Below, one piece after another: positions 18,135-26,356 of a stretch of 64,000 nucleotides of DNA. Positions within the stretch are counted from its first letter, which is position 1; each line of letters starts with the position of its first letter. The notes under the pieces are model-generated. The model saw nothing but the letters and a program-made list of their open reading frames with translations. It was not told the DNA's origin and made no database searches. Source of the stretch: Natrialba chahannaoensis JCM 10990 (lineage in GTDB: Archaea; Halobacteriota; Halobacteria; Halobacteriales; Natrialbaceae); NCBI RefSeq assembly GCF_000337135.1, contig NZ_AOIN01000046.1:131100-195099 (forward strand), written 5' to 3'. The translations under genes and the position numbers were made by a program.

Positions 18135-18346
18135 GTGTGTGGCCACACAGAGCCTGTCAAAAAAGGCGGTACCTGCTGGTTAAGGCTGTTCTGAGCGTGA
18201 GTGGAGTGTTGCGCCAACAGAGTTGTACCGTGGGTAGTTCTGAACGAGGCTGGAGTGTGAAACCAGACGCAGGCGAGACAGTGCGATCGGTCGTGAGAGT
18301 AAAACCGGACCGTTTAACCCATCGACCGATCAAGTATGGCGTGCGT

Positions 18347-18429
18347 GCGAGGGTAGCCAAGCGGCCAACGGCGGCGGACTCAAGATCCGCTCGTGTAGAC
18401 GTTCGTGGGTTCGATTCCCTCCCCTCGCA
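18347..18429 (+). tRNA. tRNA-Leu (anticodon CAA)
   Basis: Class II tRNA fold. The acceptor stem 18347-18353 (GCGAGGG) pairs perfectly with 18422-18428 (CCCTCGC), followed by discriminator A. The D arm is GCC...GGC, the anticodon stem GCGGA/TCCGC closes the loop CTCAAGA (anticodon CAA, reads UUG), and a long variable arm (TCGTGTAGACGTTC) marks leucine. The T stem GTGGG/CCCTC has one T-T mismatch. No CCA is encoded, and there is no intron. A TATA-like gtttaacc lies about 30 bases upstream. Its 3' 23 bases are repeated at 18520-18542. Confidence 0.9.
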
Positions 18430-18542
18430 TTGCAGTGAGGCGCATTCCACGCCGAACGAAAATGCACGGAGGGATCGAATGACGCCGGGGTTCTGCGCGT
18501 TGCGCAGGTTCCCGGAGGTGGTTCGATTCCCTCCCCTCGCAT
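18408..18542 (+). repeat. Direct repeat of the tRNA-Leu 3' end
   Basis: The last 22 bases of the tRNA (T loop and acceptor) plus one following base recur identically: 18408-18430 and 18520-18542. The 89 bases between contain a near-inverted copy (18468-18479) and a perfect hairpin CTGCGC-GTT-GCGCAG (18493-18507). A third hairpin follows at 18579-18602. Duplication of a tRNA 3' end is the usual scar of integrase recombination, but no integrase or cargo is present, so this is a remnant site or a processed structured element. Confidence 0.7.
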
Positions 18543-18720
18543 CGTAGCGACGTGCAAAGACGCACGGAGCGAGATGCAGAAGATCAACACGAAGTGATCT
18601 TCCCTCGCAAATTCTCCGCAAACCGATGTCAATAGCGAGAGCGCCGTCAAACAGGTCAACCCGTGGCTCGAAGTGGAGCAATCGCCACCTCTTTTCACGG
18701 CGGAACCCCGATGAGTCCTA

Positions 18721-19566
18721 ATGAGTGATCGCGATCGCGACGAGTCGGCAGTACAGAGCGAGGGCAACGCCGCGCCACGCCGGGCAACCGTCGCCACCCA
18801 GGCGGCCGTCGCCGGTGCCGACATCGCCTACAACGCATTCCGAACCGATCTCGACGTCGAGTACAAGGACGGGAAAACGGACGTCGTCACACAGTCCGAC
18901 CGCGACGCCCAGGACGCCGTCATCGACGTCATTCAGGACTCATTTCCAGACGACCCCATCGTCGGCGAGGAAAACGACGCGCTGAAAGCCGTCCCCGAAG
19001 ATGGCCCCGCCTGGATCATCGACCCCATCGACGGCACCAACAACTATGTCAACGAAATCCGCGCGTTCGGCACCGCCGTCGCCGCCGTCGTCGACGGCGA
19101 GCCAGTCGCCGCGACGACCGTCTGCCCCGCGCTCGAAGATACCTATCAGTTCGGCCCCGACGGCGTCTTCCGCAACGGCAAGGCGCTGTCGGTCAGCGAT
19201 CGTACCGATCCCGAAGCCAGCACCGTCTGTCCGACCTACTGGTGGGACTTCGACCAGCGTGGCGAGTACACCGCCGCCGCACGCGAACTCGTCACCCGCT
19301 TCGGTGACATCCGCCGCTTTGGCTGCGCCCAACTCGAGTTGGCCATGGTCGCAGCGGGGGCACTCGAGGGCGTCGTGACGAATAGGCAGGCGAACGCCTG
19401 GGACACGGTTGCGGGCGTTGGCATGATCCGTGCGGCGGGTGGTGTCGTGACGGATCTCGAGGGCGAGCGCTGGCGACACGACAGCGATGGATTGGTCGCG
19501 TCGAACGGCACGATTCACGAGGAGGTGCTTGCGGCTGCACAAGCGATCGAGGGCGAAGAGAACTGA
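18721..19566 (+). CDS. Inositol monophosphatase family protein
   Basis: A 281-residue Mg-dependent phosphatase of the IMPase/archaeal FBPase fold. Metal-binding residues are all visible: GEEND (82-86), DPIDGTNNY (101-109), and AWDTVAGVGMIRAAGG with Asp228. Archaeal members dephosphorylate inositol-1-phosphate and/or fructose-1,6-bisphosphate, so it may act in gluconeogenesis or phosphoinositide lipid synthesis; the sequence does not decide. The start lies 178 bases after the tRNA-repeat region. Downstream DUF63 is on the same strand. Confidence 0.85.
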   Translation: MSDRDRDESAVQSEGNAAPRRATVATQAAVAGADIAYNAFRTDLDVEYKDGKTDVVTQSDRDAQDAVIDVIQDSFPDDPIVGEENDALKAVPEDGPAWIIDPIDGTNNYVNEIRAFGTAVAAVVDGEPVAATTVCPALEDTYQFGPDGVFRNGKALSVSDRTDPEASTVCPTYWWDFDQRGEYTAAARELVTRFGDIRRFGCAQLELAMVAAGALEGVVTNRQANAWDTVAGVGMIRAAGGVVTDLEGERWRHDSDGLVASNGTIHEEVLAAAQAIEGEEN

Positions 19567-19646
19567 CCGCTGTCCCCGTGTTGGTGCCGTAGCAGAAAAC
19601 GAGGAAAACCGGAAACGGTAAGCGCACGCCTGCATGCATATCGGAT

Positions 19647-20774
19647 ATGTACGAGACCGTCGAACGGTACGGCCCGCTCAAGGTCTGGGCCCTCACCGTC
19701 GTCGCACTCGCTGCCGCGGTGATATTCGCCGCGACCGCGTTCCCGGAGCGGGTGTACGTCGATATCATCTGGCAGTACTACTGGGGTCCAGTGGTCGCCG
19801 ACGCCCACGGCTGGAGCGAGGTCGCCTGGGCTGGCGGCGAACAGATTCCCGCCAGCGAAGCCGGCCCTGACGCCGGCCCGACTGCATCACCGGGGTACAC
19901 GTTCGTCTCCTACGCCGGCTACATCCCGACGCTCATCCTGGGTGTCATTGGGATCGTCTTCCTGATCGAGCGCCTCGAGATCGAGCGCTATCGCGCCGGC
20001 TTCTACGGACTCTTCCCGTTCATGCTCTTTGGCGGAGCTCTGCGTGTCGTCGAGGACGCGAACGTCGCCGCCTACCGCGAAACCGGTGAGCTCGCCATCC
20101 AGCTACCGTGGTCCGGCCTGCTGATCAGTCCGCTCATCTACTTCGTGGTCTTCTTCGTTGCGTTCGTCGCCGTCGTCGTCTCGGTTTGGCTCGAGCGCAA
20201 CGACTACGTCCCGGGCTATGAGTACCCGCTAGGGGCGATCGGCACGGTGTTGCTCACCGGCACGGTCGGCTACCTCAGCTATCTCGCCTGGGCAGAGCCC
20301 TACGCCACGTTCTATCCGTGGCTCCTTATCGTGACACTCGTTGGTGCGACAGTCGCAACGTGGCTCACTTGGAAGGCAACCCATGCGTTCATCCCAGGCA
20401 TCCACCGCGGAACGATGTTCATGGGAGCGGTTGTCATCTGGGCGCATGCCGTCGACGGCGTCGCGAACGTCATCGGCCTCGACTGGGCAACGGTGTTCGG
20501 ACACGACCACAACCTGCTTCCGAAACACCCGGTGAACGAAGCGATCGTCGAGACAACTCGCTCGATGCTTCCCGAGAGTGTCGTCACGGTTACCGGTGCA
20601 GCGTGGCCGTTCCTTTTCGTCAAACTCGCTGCTGCGGTGTTCGTAATCTGGATCTTCGACGAGACGGTCTTCGAGGAGAGTCCGCGCTATACGATTCTCC
20701 TACTCATCACGGTCGTCGCGGTCGGTCTCGGTCCCGGTACGCGTGACATGCTCCGGGCGACGTTTGGCGTCTAA
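19647..20774 (+). CDS. DUF63 family membrane protein
   Basis: A 375-residue integral membrane protein with eight or so hydrophobic segments. The DUF63 hallmark [12 protein letters not shown] is at about residue 131-142, and the conserved [15 protein letters not shown] is near residue 268. DUF63 proteins are archaea-specific and uncharacterised; the buried charged residues in both motifs suggest a membrane enzyme or transporter. The N-terminal loop (about 40-85) faces outward and is Ala/Gly/Pro-rich. It is convergent with the TrmB regulator. Confidence 0.85.
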   Translation: MYETVERYGPLKVWALTVVALAAAVIFAATAFPERVYVDIIWQYYWGPVVADAHGWSEVAWAGGEQIPASEAGPDAGPTASPGYTFVSYAGYIPTLILGVIGIVFLIERLEIERYRAGFYGLFPFMLFGGALRVVEDANVAAYRETGELAIQLPWSGLLISPLIYFVVFFVAFVAVVVSVWLERNDYVPGYEYPLGAIGTVLLTGTVGYLSYLAWAEPYATFYPWLLIVTLVGATVATWLTWKATHAFIPGIHRGTMFMGAVVIWAHAVDGVANVIGLDWATVFGHDHNLLPKHPVNEAIVETTRSMLPESVVTVTGAAWPFLFVKLAAAVFVIWIFDETVFEESPRYTILLLITVVAVGLGPGTRDMLRATFGV

Positions 20775-20840
20775 AGACGTCTGCTTGCGTTCTCGACGCC
20801 AGTACACCTTCCCCGACCCCACACACTCCCGCCGCACTTC

Positions 20841-21662
20841 TCACGTCTCATTTTCGCCGTCGGTAAACTCGTCCCAGGACACTGCCTCAGACCAGAGCTC
20901 GTCGAAACTCTCCGCCAACTCGCGCGCCGTCTCGTTGTCCCGGAAGTTAACGACTGCGAGTAGTTCCTCATCGTGGACGGGATTGACGACCTCCAAACAG
21001 ACCTCGACGCCGTCGATGACGATGAACCGCTGTTGGGGAACGCGGTCAACCTCACGAACCTGTAGCCCTGCCTCGACGAGTGCGTCGAGTGTATCCGACG
21101 CACTCGAGAGGTCGCTCGCAAGCAGTCGGACTGTGAGCCCGGTTTCGAGGAGTTCGGCGAGCCGCGTCGAGAAAACGTCCCGCCACTCGGGGCCGATATC
21201 GACCGCGTCGACGGTGATCCGGATTGAGTCATCCGCGGCGGCAAAGCGCTCAAGAAGCAGGTCCTGGGCCGCCTGATCGTGGAGCGCGCTCGTTGCGAAG
21301 CCCTCACCGGTAGCACCACCCGAACTCGAGAGCTCTGTGAGTGCGTCGGCCGCTGCCGAGGCGGTGCGTTCGTACGCTGACTGTTTGTCCTTGAGTTCGT
21401 CGACGCGATTCTCAAGTAGTTGGTCGACCGCCTCAGTGGATTCGACGTGGACGTACGTGCGCGGTCGCCCATCGTCCGCCCGGACGAGCGAACGGTCGAC
21501 CAGCGAGTTCAACACGTCATAGATCCGACCCTGTGGGATGTCTGATTCGGTCGCGACCTCGTCAGCGGTGAGCGAGCCGTGGCGAGCGAGCGCGAGATAT
21601 GCCCGTGCTTCGTAGCTTGAAAGGCCGAGTTCGGCGAGCAATTCGATATGATTGTCGTCCAT
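20841..21662 (-). CDS. TrmB family transcriptional regulator
   Basis: A 273-residue regulator started at MDDNHIELLAELGLSSYEARAYLALARHG, the classic TrmB winged-helix opening. The helix-turn-helix covers about residues 10-65 (GRIYDVLNSLVDRSLV recognition region), followed by a coiled coil (about 75-105, ENRVDELKDKQSAYERTASAA), then a PLD-like/TrmB effector domain from about 120. TrmB proteins respond to sugars or other metabolites. It is divergent from the secreted-protein/RND exporter pair across an 84-base spacer containing a repeated AAGCTT motif, so it probably controls that pair. Confidence 0.85.
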   Translation of the reverse strand: MDDNHIELLAELGLSSYEARAYLALARHGSLTADEVATESDIPQGRIYDVLNSLVDRSLVRADDGRPRTYVHVESTEAVDQLLENRVDELKDKQSAYERTASAAADALTELSSSGGATGEGFATSALHDQAAQDLLLERFAAADDSIRITVDAVDIGPEWRDVFSTRLAELLETGLTVRLLASDLSSASDTLDALVEAGLQVREVDRVPQQRFIVIDGVEVCLEVVNPVHDEELLAVVNFRDNETARELAESFDELWSEAVSWDEFTDGENET

Positions 21663-21686
21663 ACTCCATGTCACAATGCTTAGAAA

Positions 21687-21720
21687 CAACAAGCTTGTGG
21701 TTTGCAATAGAAAGCTTGAT
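21687..21720. promoter_or_regulatory. Putative TrmB operator (two AAGCTT half-palindromes)
   Basis: Within the divergent spacer the palindrome aagctt occurs at 21691-21696 (inside the larger palindrome acaagcttgt) and again at 21712-21717, 21 bases apart, i.e. two helical turns. This would let a regulator dimer or tetramer bind one face of the DNA over both promoters. Functional assignment is inference from position. Confidence 0.4.
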
Positions 21721-21746
21721 AGGTGAGGTGACGAAACAGTCTGGTA

Positions 21747-23636
21747 ATGAGACGGACGCACCTCGTCGGCTTGCTTTTGGTTTTGCTCTCAGTCGGACTC
21801 GTGGCTGGTTCGCCGCTGATCGTTACAGCCTCTGACAATCCCGACTTTGATGTCTACCTCCCCGAGAACATCGTTGAGCCAGGTGAAGAGACCACGATTG
21901 AACTCGAGATCAGAAACGGCGCATCCGCCGAGGACGACACCGAGGTCGGCGACACGCCGCCCGGCGACGCTCGCGATGTCACCGTCGATGTCAGCGCAGC
22001 GGACGACGACACACCAGTCTCCGTACAGACGGAGACGACGCCGATGCCGACCATGTCGAGCCAGATGCTGCTCTCCGAGACGTTCGATATCGTCGTCGAC
22101 GAGAACGCCTCGGCTGGCAGCTACGAACTCGATGTCGAAATCGACTACACCTACACGACCTCCGGCGGCTCGGAGCGCACCAGCACGGACACCGAAACCG
22201 TCGAAATCGTCGTCGACGACCGCGCACGCTTTGACGCTGATCTCATGAAGTCGGAACTCATCGTCGGCGACCGCGGGACGGTCCAACTCGAGTTGACCAA
22301 TACTGGTGTCGAGAACGCGAGCGATGCTGTCGTTCAGTTCGGTGCAGCCGACCAGAACCTCCAGACGATCACGCCAACGACCGAGGAGTCAGAGCTCTCC
22401 GCCGGGACGGAGGAGTACATCGGCGACTGGGAGATCAACGAGACCGTGACGGCGACCGCGAACATGGAACTCGTGGATGACGCCGTTGCGCGGACGTATC
22501 CAGTCACCGCCACCATCGAGTTCCGTGACGAGGAAGGCGTTGACCAGACCTCACGTGAACTCCGCGTCGGTGCGCCGACGAAGGACCAGCAGTCGTTCGA
22601 CCTCGAAAACGTCACCAGCGACCTCGTCGTCGGCGAGGACGGCACAGTTTCGGGCGAAGTCGTCAACAAGGGTCCAAACCCCGTCGACGGTGCGGTCATC
22701 GTCGTCGACGACAGCGGTGACAACGGCATCGTCCCTGACCTCGACGAGAGCCTTGGTAGCGGCTCGAACGTCTATCCGCGGGAGGGACAGTACGCGGTCG
22801 GCAAGCTTGAACCCGGCGAGTCTGCGCCGTTCGAGTTCCGTATCGGCGTCGGCAGCGAGGCTGAACCCGGTCCCCGCGTGATCGAGACTGACGTTCGCTA
22901 CCGGAACGCTGCAGACGAGGTCCGCACGACGACCGAACCGCTCGACGCCATGGTTGATGTCGCCCCCGAGCGCGACGAGTTTGACCTCGAAGCGCTGAAC
23001 GCGACGTTCGAGCGCGGCACCGGCGGCGACGTCGAGCTCACAGTGACGAACCAACTCGACGAAACGGTGACGGATATCGAGGCGAAGCTGTTCACGAACG
23101 ATCCGCTCGACAGCAGCGAGGACGAGGCGTTCATCCCGGCACTCGGACCCGAGGAATCTGAAACCGTGGTGTTCGACATGTCTGTCGACGATAGCGCAAT
23201 GACCCAGTCGTACCCGCTTCGACTCGACTTCCGGTATGACGACGCGCGGTCGAACTCGCAGCTGACGGATACCTATCGAGTACCGATCGATGTTGTTGAA
23301 CCCGTGGATGACGGCCTCTCGACCCAGGCACTGCTGCTCATCCTCGGCGTCGTTGGCGGCGTCGGCGCTGCCGTCTGGTGGTTCCGCGACCAGCTCGCAG
23401 CTGCCGTTGAGGGAGTTCCCGTGCTCGGCCGGCTCGCCGAACGCTCGATTCCGAACCCACTCGCACGGCTGCAGGGTTCGGAAGCAGAGAGCAGCGGCGA
23501 CGACTCCACCGTCGAAACGCGGTTCAGCGAGCCCGACGGCGAAAGCGAATCCGTAAGCGACGACACCGACGTGCTCGACGACCGGACGGCCGCACAGAAG
23601 GAGGCCGAATCAGACCCCGCTGAAACCGACCACTGA
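21747..23636 (+). CDS. Secreted membrane-anchored multi-domain beta protein (NEW3/CARDB-like)
   Basis: A 629-residue protein with a Sec signal (HLVGLLLVLLSVGLVAGSPLIVTAS, residues 4-28), three or four beta-sandwich repeats, each with the pattern 'L-x-V-G-x-x-G-x-V-x-L-x-L-T/V-N-x-G' (for example LIVGDRGTVQLELTNTG, LVVGEDGTVSGEVVNKG, FERGTGGDVELTVTNQL), a C-terminal transmembrane helix (ALLLILGVVGGVGAAVWWF, about 534-552) and an acidic cytoplasmic tail. This is the architecture of S-layer/NEW3-type exported proteins that accompany RND exporters. It ends four bases before the RND gene, so both act together at the cell surface. Confidence 0.8.
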   Translation: MRRTHLVGLLLVLLSVGLVAGSPLIVTASDNPDFDVYLPENIVEPGEETTIELEIRNGASAEDDTEVGDTPPGDARDVTVDVSAADDDTPVSVQTETTPMPTMSSQMLLSETFDIVVDENASAGSYELDVEIDYTYTTSGGSERTSTDTETVEIVVDDRARFDADLMKSELIVGDRGTVQLELTNTGVENASDAVVQFGAADQNLQTITPTTEESELSAGTEEYIGDWEINETVTATANMELVDDAVARTYPVTATIEFRDEEGVDQTSRELRVGAPTKDQQSFDLENVTSDLVVGEDGTVSGEVVNKGPNPVDGAVIVVDDSGDNGIVPDLDESLGSGSNVYPREGQYAVGKLEPGESAPFEFRIGVGSEAEPGPRVIETDVRYRNAADEVRTTTEPLDAMVDVAPERDEFDLEALNATFERGTGGDVELTVTNQLDETVTDIEAKLFTNDPLDSSEDEAFIPALGPEESETVVFDMSVDDSAMTQSYPLRLDFRYDDARSNSQLTDTYRVPIDVVEPVDDGLSTQALLLILGVVGGVGAAVWWFRDQLAAAVEGVPVLGRLAERSIPNPLARLQGSEAESSGDDSTVETRFSEPDGESESVSDDTDVLDDRTAAQKEAESDPAETDH

Positions 23637-23640
23637 GACG

Positions 23641-26055
23641 ATGGACAACGGACTCCTCCAGCGGACCCTCGGCGTGCTCACCTACTGGATTACCGACCGG
23701 CCGAAGGCGGTGATCATCTCCTTCCTGCTCGTCACGGCGCTGTTTGCCGGCGGTCTGGGCACTATCGAGATGGACGCAGACATCGACACGTTCTCTGACG
23801 GTGTCCCAGCACAGGAAGCCAACGACGCCATCGATGAGGAGTTCGAACCGCCGTTCGAATCTGACGCTCCAACAACGCAGCTCATCCAGCGCGGCGAGAA
23901 CGTTCTCACGCGGGACGCGTTGCTCCGGCTACTCGAGTTCCAGCAGCATATTGAACACCAAGACGAGTTCCGCGTCACCGAAACGGCAAGCACTGCACAG
24001 GCGGTCGCCCAGTCGATCGATCCGACGGCGACCACGCTCGACGAACAGATCCAAGTACTCGAGCGCACGGACGATGGGACCGTCCGGGAGAGGGTTCGCG
24101 ACCTGGCGGCAGAGCCGTCGTTTGCGGCCTCGTTGAGTGATGACTTCAATCCGGAAGATCCCTCGGCGTCGGCAACGGTCGCGACGGCGACCCACGAGAG
24201 CGATACCAACGCACAGGACGTTCAGCACCAGTTGCAGGACGCGGCCGACTCGGCCGACGGTGAGATTGTCATCTTCGGCGGTGGTGTCTTCGATTCGGAG
24301 TTCGAGAACGTGATCGAGGACTCGCTCAATATCATTGTCCCGGTCGTGATCGTGCTCATCCTGGTCTTTCTGATCGCGGCCTACCGGGATCCGTTCGATC
24401 TCGTGCTCGGACTGGTGGCGCTCGTGATGGCCGTCATCTGGACGTTCGGCTTCACCGGCTATGCGGGGATTCCGTTCACGATTATGATGATCGCGATTCC
24501 GCCGCTGTTGCTCGCGGTCGGGATCGACTTTGGCATTCACGCGGTCAATCGCTACCGCGAAGAGCGAATTGCGGGGACGAGCATCAAGACCAGCATGGAA
24601 AACGCCGCAGAGCAACTGCTCATCGCCTTCTTCATCGTCACGGGGACGACCGTCATCGGATTCGGGGCGAACGTGACGAGCGACCTCGAACCCATCCGCG
24701 AGTTCGGCTTTGTCGCGAGCGTCGGGATCACCTTCACCTTCCTCATCTTCGGCATCTTCCTGCCCGCGGTGAAAGTCTGGCTCGACCGGCTGCGCCGACG
24801 CCACGACCTGCCATCGTTCAGCACGTCCCCGCTTGGCTCCGAGGACTCGGCACTGGGCCAGTACCTCCCCGCTGGCGCACACCTCGGCAAACGCGCACCG
24901 ATCGCAATGTTGCTCGTTGCCCTCCTCGTGACCGGCGGCGCAGGCGCGTACGCGACCACCGTGGACACGACCTTCGAAGAGGAAGACTTCCTGCCACCCG
25001 AGGAACTTCCCGGTTACATCGAGGCCACACCAGAGCCACTCGCTCCCTCGGAGTACACTGTGACCCAGACGATCAACTACCTCGATGACACCTTCGAAAG
25101 CGGCGAAGACGACCAGGTAACAATCTATGTCGAGGGACCAATCGCCGAAGATCACGCCCTAGAATCCGTCCACCGTGCCGGCGAGGACCCACCCTCGACC
25201 ATCGTTACTGACGGCTCGACCGCCGACTCCGAGAGCATCGTCGACGTCATGCACGACCACGCCGAACGGGACGACGAGTTCGCCCACCTCCTCGCAGCCA
25301 ACGACATGAGCAACAACGGCGTCCCCGACCGCAACGTCGGCCACGTCATCGACCAGTTGCTCCAGTCTGACTCGCGCGATGCCGCACTCGAGTACATCAC
25401 GGAGGACCAGCGCAGCATGCGCGTGATCTACACGGTCGAGGCGGGCGCAACGCAGGAGGAGGTGTCGGCCGACGCCGAGGAGTTAGCTGCGGACTTCCGA
25501 CTCGAGACGACGCCGACGGGTGACATCGTCGTCTTCCATGAGATTTCGGACCTGATCTTCGAGTCGTCGATGCTTAGTCTTACGCTGGCGCTCGTATTGA
25601 CGGCGGTGTTCCTGATGGTGATCTATCACGTACTGGAGGGACGGGCCTCGCTTGGAATCGCAAATCTCGTGCCGATTGTAGTCACCGTTGCGGTGCTCGG
25701 CGGAACGATGCCGCTACTGGATCTGCCGCTGAACGCGCTGACGGGGACGGCGCTGTCGATCACGATCGGGATTGGCGTCGCCTATTCGGTCCACGTCACC
25801 CACCGGTTCATCGACGAGTTCAACGAGTGCGGCGACGGCTACACGGCACTGGTGACGACGATGCAGGGGACCGGTGGCGCGCTGACGGGATCGATGCTGA
25901 CGACCCTCGGTGGTGCGGGCTCGCTCGTACTCGCAATTACGCCAATTTTGGGCCAGTTCGGCCTGGTGATGGTGATCAGTGTGATCTACTCGTATCTGAT
26001 GGCAGTTATCGTTCTGCCGCCGACGCTGCTGGTCTGGGAGCGCGTTTGTGGGTAG
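23641..26055 (+). CDS. RND-superfamily (MMPL-type) exporter
   Basis: An 804-residue transporter with the two-fold RND layout: TM1 (AVIISFLLVTALFAG), an extracellular loop of about 180 residues, five TM helices (for example IIVPVVIVLILVFLIAAY, PFTIMMIAIPPLLLAVGIDFGIHAVNRYREE), then the second half repeating it (LSLTLALVLTAVFLMVIYH, ALSITIGIGVAYSVHVTHRFIDEF). The GIDFGIHAVNRYRE and GVAYSVHVTHRF stretches are the TM4/TM10 proton-relay-type motifs of MMPL proteins. Half the size of bacterial AcrB, as usual for archaeal HpnN/MMPL types. It may export lipids or glycolipid precursors; substrate unknown. Probably TrmB-controlled. Confidence 0.85.
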   Translation: MDNGLLQRTLGVLTYWITDRPKAVIISFLLVTALFAGGLGTIEMDADIDTFSDGVPAQEANDAIDEEFEPPFESDAPTTQLIQRGENVLTRDALLRLLEFQQHIEHQDEFRVTETASTAQAVAQSIDPTATTLDEQIQVLERTDDGTVRERVRDLAAEPSFAASLSDDFNPEDPSASATVATATHESDTNAQDVQHQLQDAADSADGEIVIFGGGVFDSEFENVIEDSLNIIVPVVIVLILVFLIAAYRDPFDLVLGLVALVMAVIWTFGFTGYAGIPFTIMMIAIPPLLLAVGIDFGIHAVNRYREERIAGTSIKTSMENAAEQLLIAFFIVTGTTVIGFGANVTSDLEPIREFGFVASVGITFTFLIFGIFLPAVKVWLDRLRRRHDLPSFSTSPLGSEDSALGQYLPAGAHLGKRAPIAMLLVALLVTGGAGAYATTVDTTFEEEDFLPPEELPGYIEATPEPLAPSEYTVTQTINYLDDTFESGEDDQVTIYVEGPIAEDHALESVHRAGEDPPSTIVTDGSTADSESIVDVMHDHAERDDEFAHLLAANDMSNNGVPDRNVGHVIDQLLQSDSRDAALEYITEDQRSMRVIYTVEAGATQEEVSADAEELAADFRLETTPTGDIVVFHEISDLIFESSMLSLTLALVLTAVFLMVIYHVLEGRASLGIANLVPIVVTVAVLGGTMPLLDLPLNALTGTALSITIGIGVAYSVHVTHRFIDEFNECGDGYTALVTTMQGTGGALTGSMLTTLGGAGSLVLAITPILGQFGLVMVISVIYSYLMAVIVLPPTLLVWERVCG

Positions 26056-26356
26056 GAGTGACGACGTGAGTTCAACCACAGGGATTGTGTGGTTCGTTCC
26101 CACACCTTCCCGACGACAAACGAACCAGTTAAGAGGAAAGTCCCACTTCGGTCGAGTATGTTTGGACTGTGGGGAAACGTGTCCGGCCAGACGCAACTCT
26201 CGATGCCGCGCCGGATTCACATCGCGTCCGGATACAGCATTGGAGAAGGATAACTCGCGGAGTATCACGCCACGAGACAACCACAACAATGACACGACCA
26301 ACACAACCACACTCATTCTCGATTTTTGATTGTCGTCGACCGCGGAGGGCAGTTCG
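26056..26356. other. 301-base spacer with terminator-like hairpin
   Basis: No credible gene. It contains the hairpin at 26074-26094 and, just before the permease start, a good ribosome site (ggagg, about 12 bases upstream of the ATG at 26357). Nothing else is recognised. Confidence 0.5.
26074..26094 (+). terminator. Hairpin after the RND exporter gene
   Basis: A perfect 7-base stem AACCACA/TGTGGTT with a 7-base loop begins 19 bases after the RND stop codon. No long T run follows, so it may protect or define the mRNA 3' end rather than act as an intrinsic terminator. Confidence 0.35.

Noticed and set aside
18157..18824. Minus-strand open frames across the tRNA-Leu region, containing peptides such as CEGRESNPRTST and MRGEGIEP
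   Set aside because: These are translations of the tRNA 3' end and its copies, a well-known false annotation pattern; they have no independent support.
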